Source: Flavobacterium supellecticarium (GTDB lineage: Bacteria > Bacteroidota > Bacteroidia > Flavobacteriales > Flavobacteriaceae). From it: 64,000 nt of DNA. The stretch is from the NCBI RefSeq assembly GCF_004801375.1, contig NZ_SSNZ01000003.1:62001-126000 (forward strand), given 5' to 3'. This document shows, piece after piece, positions 60,294-64,000 of this stretch. The position numbers and the translations under genes are program-made. Below the pieces are notes generated by a model. It made no database searches. It was not told the DNA's origin and saw only the letters and a program-made list of their open reading frames with translations. Within the stretch, counting starts at the first letter, position 1, and each line of letters begins with the position of its first letter.

Positions 60294-61754
60294 CTAATTT
60301 ACATCCCAAAATACTTTGGTTGGTAATTTGTCGCCGCCTATGGCTGCGGATGCACTAACCCAGTTTGCATTGTTAACGGTTTGCTCGTTTACCGGATATG
60401 TCATACGTTTTGGCACTTGTCCTTCGGCTGCTGTAACAGCATTTGAAGGGGCCACAAGATTCGGGAAGTCAAGTCTTCTGTAACTCGTCCAGGCCTCGAA
60501 ACCTCTGTTGAAGAAAGCGATCCAGGCTTGTTTGCCAATCTTTTCTTTGTAGGTTCCCGGTGCTGTCGCATAGTTAACACTTGGGTTTGCAAGATAAGTT
60601 GTCGCGTCACCAGCGGTAAGTCCCCAACTAAGGAACGAAGCTGTAATAGCGTTTTGGTAATATGTATCGGCCGTGCCACCTACTGAATAGCCTCGTGCCG
60701 CTGCTTCCGCTAAATAAAAGTTCACTTCCGAAGCTTCCATTAAGTAACTTGGGAAATTATCGGCTTTTAATGTGTTTCCGATAGGTGAAAAGTTTTGATA
60801 TACGTTTGCAGCACCATTAATTCCGCCGATATAGTTGCCGTTTTTAAGTTCAAAGTATTCGGCTCTGCGCGGGTCGCTCAGGTTGTTCATTTCATCAACA
60901 ATGGTTTTTGAAGAAACAAAGTCGTTACGGTTGCTGGCTACCAGATTCGCATAAATTGGATTGTACATGGGTGCGGCGCCCGGATATGCAAATTTAGCAT
61001 TATCACCATTGTTTAAAATTACTCCGGCGGTAACGGCATCCTGAATTGTAGTTTGTGCCAGTGAAGTATTTACATCGGCAAGGTTGATCGCTAGTTTTAC
61101 TTTTAAGGAGTTCGCAAACGTTTTCCATTTGGAAACATCACCTTGATAAATAAAATCACCGGTACTGAAGGAGATTTCGGAAGTATCCAGATTGGCAATC
61201 GCTGCATTTAATCGTGTAATCAATGCCGGATAGATGTCGGAATCGTTGTCGTATTTCGGTAATACAATGGTTGCCTGTAAGGATTCGGAATACGGAACGT
61301 CACCAAATGAATCGACCAGAATCTGGAAAGTATATACCTGAAGGATCTCAATAACCGCTTTTTTATTTTTTTGCTGTGTTTGCCATTGGGCCGACGACAT
61401 TGTAGCCGGTTGGGTTTCGGTGTCGATTACCTGTTTGGCTGTTTCCAGATTTCCTAAAACGGTTCTGTATAAGGCGTTCCAGTGGTTGTTGGAAACATTT
61501 CGGGTTCTTAAATCGTATCTTGATTCTTCCGGGTATTGTGTAGCTGCCCAAAATTGGGAGAAAAAGCGGAATGGATTTAAGTTAACACTCGGCGTTGTCA
61601 TCTGATCGACTAAAGCTTTTTGAGCATTCGTGAAAAGATTTTCCGCAGGAACATCGTATGATTTGTCTTTATCATAGTTGTAGGTTGAATCATCACTAAT
61701 ACATCCAACAGTAAGTAATGATACAAGTATCGAGGTATAAAATATCTTTTTCAT
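60294..61754 (-). CDS. SusD/RagB-like nutrient-binding lipoprotein (second pair)
   Basis: 486 residues. Lipoprotein signal MKKIFYTSILVSLLTVGC with Cys18, then a helical SusD-like_2 body (TPSVNLNPFRFFSQFWAATQ, EILQVYTFQILVDSFGDVPY). The same build as the other SusD in the window (EAWTSYRRLDFPNL versus EAWAEWRRTGYPDIL) suggests that the two SusCD pairs are related by duplication. It starts 1 base after the susC stop, so they are translationally linked. Substrate unknown. Confidence 0.9.
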   Translation of the reverse strand: MKKIFYTSILVSLLTVGCISDDSTYNYDKDKSYDVPAENLFTNAQKALVDQMTTPSVNLNPFRFFSQFWAATQYPEESRYDLRTRNVSNNHWNALYRTVLGNLETAKQVIDTETQPATMSSAQWQTQQKNKKAVIEILQVYTFQILVDSFGDVPYSESLQATIVLPKYDNDSDIYPALITRLNAAIANLDTSEISFSTGDFIYQGDVSKWKTFANSLKVKLAINLADVNTSLAQTTIQDAVTAGVILNNGDNAKFAYPGAAPMYNPIYANLVASNRNDFVSSKTIVDEMNNLSDPRRAEYFELKNGNYIGGINGAANVYQNFSPIGNTLKADNFPSYLMEASEVNFYLAEAAARGYSVGGTADTYYQNAITASFLSWGLTAGDATTYLANPSVNYATAPGTYKEKIGKQAWIAFFNRGFEAWTSYRRLDFPNLVAPSNAVTAAEGQVPKRMTYPVNEQTVNNANWVSASAAIGGDKLPTKVFWDVN

Positions 61755-61755
61755 C

Positions 61756-64000
61756 TTAGAAACTTGCTTTAATATTTAACGAATATACTCTTGTAGTTGG
61801 CATCACTCCGGACTGGTATCCTTGTATGTTACCAGATGATGTGCCCGCTTCCGGATCGGCATATGGAACGTTTTTGTCTATAATCCATAAGTTGTTTCCT
61901 AAAAGACTTAACGATAGTGATTTGAAGAATGTTCGTTCCAGAAGTTTGTTGTTAAAGTTATAGGATAGTCCAACTTCTCTTAGCTTAACATAGGAGGCAT
62001 CGTAAATAAATGCTTTTGCCGGCGCCGATTGTGTACCAAAGGCCGATCCTACATAATTGGCTTCAATTCGTGTTGTGTTTGGTGTGCCATCGGCATAAAC
62101 ACCTTCTAAAATAACACCACCACCATTCGCTATCGAGTTTCGAACCGGATTGCCTAAGTCGTTAAGTCCGGCTGTTTCCGGATAGATACCACTGTATAAA
62201 CCGTAGGCCATATCCAGGGAATATAAATCTCCGCCCTGTTTTACGTCGATAAGGAAATTCAACGATACATTTTTATAGGTGAAACGGTTGGAAATACCTC
62301 CAATCCAGTCGGCCTGAATGTTACCAATTACTTTGTTGGTGGCTGTTAAATAGTAACCGTCACTGTCTACTACTTTGTTTCCATTGGCGTCGTATACATA
62401 GTCGGTTCCTCTAAGTGTTCCGTACGGTTCTCCAACGGTGGCATTTAAACTCACACCACTTTGGAAAGTGGCCAGCTGCAGGTTGTCTCTTCCCTGATTT
62501 AAGGATACGACCTCATTTTTGTTTTTGGACCAGTTAATTGCAATCTGCCATTCAAAATCTTCTGTTTTAATAGGTGATCCGAATAACGAAGCTTCAATAC
62601 CTCTGTTTCGCATTTCACCGGCATTGATTCGTGAGGTGGCATAGCTGGTAGAAGTGGATTGTGGTACATTGTAAATCTGGTCTGTAGTGTTACTCTGGTA
62701 TAGGGATACGTCGAAATTTAATCGGTTTTTAAACATTGCTGCCTCAAGACCAAATTCCCAGCTTTTTAGTTTTTCTGCTTTTAAAGAGTTGAAATCGGAG
62801 TATACGGTTCCGTTTGAAAACATCAGGTTTCCGCCAATGATTCCATTGTTTACTTTTGATCCGATTAATCCCGGCGCAGGGTCGTTACCTACAACAGCAT
62901 AGTTTCCTCTTAGTTTTAAGTTGCTTAACCACGGTGCGTTGATGAATTCGGAGGCAATTAAACTCGCTCCAACAGAATAATAGTTGTATTTGTTGTTGTT
63001 GGTTGGTAATGCTGTTGACTGATCTCTTCGGAAGGAACCTTCTATGAAAATGGTTCTCTTATAGTCGAAGGATGCCTGGGCATATAGACCCAATTTCTGA
63101 TAATCGATTTCACTTTCTATTGGTGCAACAAACGATTTTGAATTGGCCAGTGTGAAAAGATGAGGGGCTACCAATCCTCCGATTGTGGAACTTTCAAATG
63201 AATCGGCATTGGATTTGATAAATGTTGATCCGGCTAATAATTTTCCGGAAAAATCTTCACCCATATTAAAGTTATATGTGGCAATGAAATCATAGGTTTG
63301 TTGTGTGAAGTTTCGGGTATACAGATTGTATCCGGACGTTTCGTCAAGATTTTGAATTCCGAATTCTTCGGCGTGACTACCAATAGCTTTTCGGATTTCC
63401 TGACGATCGAATGAATTGTCAATGGTTACCCGTCCTAAAATGTTCACATTTTTAACGACATCGGCTGATATGGTTGCTCCGGCTAAGAAACGTGTTCTTT
63501 TATCGCTCGAATAGTTTTCGTATCGATCCCAATACGGATTGTTCCAATAGGCCGGTGAAAAGTCGCCGTCTACAGGGCTGTTCATGTTCCAGGTAGCATT
63601 TGTCATGTTTCTGAAATATGAATTTCGTAATTCTGCAATGTCAATATTTGTTGGCCACCATTGTCTGAATCCGGTTATGATGTTGTCGTTATATCCAATA
63701 CTGTTACGACCTGTGGTGTTTTGGTTCACATAGGTAAAGAAGGTGGTCGCTTTGATTTTATCGTTCAGATCACGGCCAAAATTACCATTGATAATGTTAC
63801 GATTCAGGATACTGTTTGGAAGTATACCGGTTTCGTTGTTGTTCGTATAGCTAAAGTTGTAGGTGTTTTTTTCGTCACCTCCATTAATGTTTATGCTATT
63901 TATGGTGCTGAATGAATTTTTAAAGAAAGTGCCCGGATCGTTTGCACCGGCTACCCAAGGTGTTGGTTTTCCAAAGTTTGGATTTCCCTGATCGAATGCG
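61756..64000 (-). CDS. SusC/RagA family TonB-linked outer membrane protein, partial
   Basis: C-terminal part only; the reading frame stays open to the window end, so the N-terminus (signal, carboxypeptidase-like and plug domains) lies beyond 64000. About 748 residues are present, covering most of the beta-barrel, ending TTRVYSLNIKASF. An internal GTG at 63729 is not the real start. Barrel motifs (NAGEMRNRGIEASLF, FIYDASYVKLREVGLSY) match those of the other SusC in this window (NAGKMRNRGIELSLS, NVFDASYVKLREMTLSY). Partner SusD follows with a 1-base gap. Confidence 0.93.
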   Translation of the reverse strand, partial: AFDQGNPNFGKPTPWVAGANDPGTFFKNSFSTINSININGGDEKNTYNFSYTNNNETGILPNSILNRNIINGNFGRDLNDKIKATTFFTYVNQNTTGRNSIGYNDNIITGFRQWWPTNIDIAELRNSYFRNMTNATWNMNSPVDGDFSPAYWNNPYWDRYENYSSDKRTRFLAGATISADVVKNVNILGRVTIDNSFDRQEIRKAIGSHAEEFGIQNLDETSGYNLYTRNFTQQTYDFIATYNFNMGEDFSGKLLAGSTFIKSNADSFESSTIGGLVAPHLFTLANSKSFVAPIESEIDYQKLGLYAQASFDYKRTIFIEGSFRRDQSTALPTNNNKYNYYSVGASLIASEFINAPWLSNLKLRGNYAVVGNDPAPGLIGSKVNNGIIGGNLMFSNGTVYSDFNSLKAEKLKSWEFGLEAAMFKNRLNFDVSLYQSNTTDQIYNVPQSTSTSYATSRINAGEMRNRGIEASLFGSPIKTEDFEWQIAINWSKNKNEVVSLNQGRDNLQLATFQSGVSLNATVGEPYGTLRGTDYVYDANGNKVVDSDGYYLTATNKVIGNIQADWIGGISNRFTYKNVSLNFLIDVKQGGDLYSLDMAYGLYSGIYPETAGLNDLGNPVRNSIANGGGVILEGVYADGTPNTTRIEANYVGSAFGTQSAPAKAFIYDASYVKLREVGLSYNFNNKLLERTFFKSLSLSLLGNNLWIIDKNVPYADPEAGTSSGNIQGYQSGVMPTTRVYSLNIKASF

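Noticed and set aside
63729..63731. GTG at 63729 as the start of a shortened SusC
   Set aside because: The reading frame continues open to the window edge and codes for barrel sequence, so this is an internal codon of a gene cut by the window end.

Overview
The window is a gene-dense stretch of a Bacteroidota chromosome, most likely family Flavobacteriaceae (Flavobacterium-like). The evidence is a type IX secretion pair (porU-porV), a secreted protein with a type A T9SS C-terminal sorting domain, two SusC/SusD pairs, an S46 dipeptidyl-peptidase, and promoters that fit the Bacteroidota consensus TTG-N19-TAnnTTTG instead of -35/-10. I saw no tRNA, rRNA, CRISPR array, insertion sequence or prophage. 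The identity is inferred from gene content only.

Layout. 1-12 kb (+): porU, porV, cdd, then pdhA (E1 alpha) with a two-lipoyl-domain E2 gene, an M28 lipoprotein peptidase, an SDR, a SprT-like metalloprotein and manC. 12-19.5 kb (-): MlaFE-type lipid ABC transporter, a FabH-like ketosynthase/methyltransferase/glycosyltransferase operon, a truncated haemoglobin and gcvP. 19.7-22.8 kb: a UbiA-like membrane protein (+), then a GbsR/MarR-regulated operon of small membrane proteins and a SRPBCC protein (-) with two matching palindromic operator candidates. 22.8-26.6 kb (-): M3 oligopeptidase, purE, purK. 26.8-40.6 kb (mostly +): T9SS cargo adhesin, hpt, adk, a CorC-like protein, obg, an S46 peptidase, a trio of exported proteins of unknown role, and mpl.

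40.7-46.4 kb (-): one 1918-residue gene, the most striking item here. By eye it is a large-clostridial-toxin/lymphostatin-type toxin. It has an N-terminal GT44-like region whose DxD and other catalytic residues are replaced, a C58 (YopT-like) cysteine-protease-like domain with intact Cys714/His819/Asp834, a long hydrophobic TcdA/TcdB-like pore region, and a glycine-rich beta-repeat C-terminus. It has no signal peptide and no dedicated partner gene.

46.9-55.1 kb: radC, a Fur/Zur-type regulator divergent from an ABC transporter operon (LolD-like ATPase, His-rich FtsX-type permease, DUF3299-like protein; probably zinc related), a YjjG-type nucleotidase, an exported hypothetical, rarA, a rhomboid protease and rlmB. 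55.2-64 kb (-): two tandem SusC/SusD pairs, the distal SusC running off the end of the window.

Most of the window is core metabolism and envelope biogenesis. The toxin, the GbsR module, the His-rich transporter operon and the exported trio at 35-39 kb are the parts least explained by known housekeeping functions.
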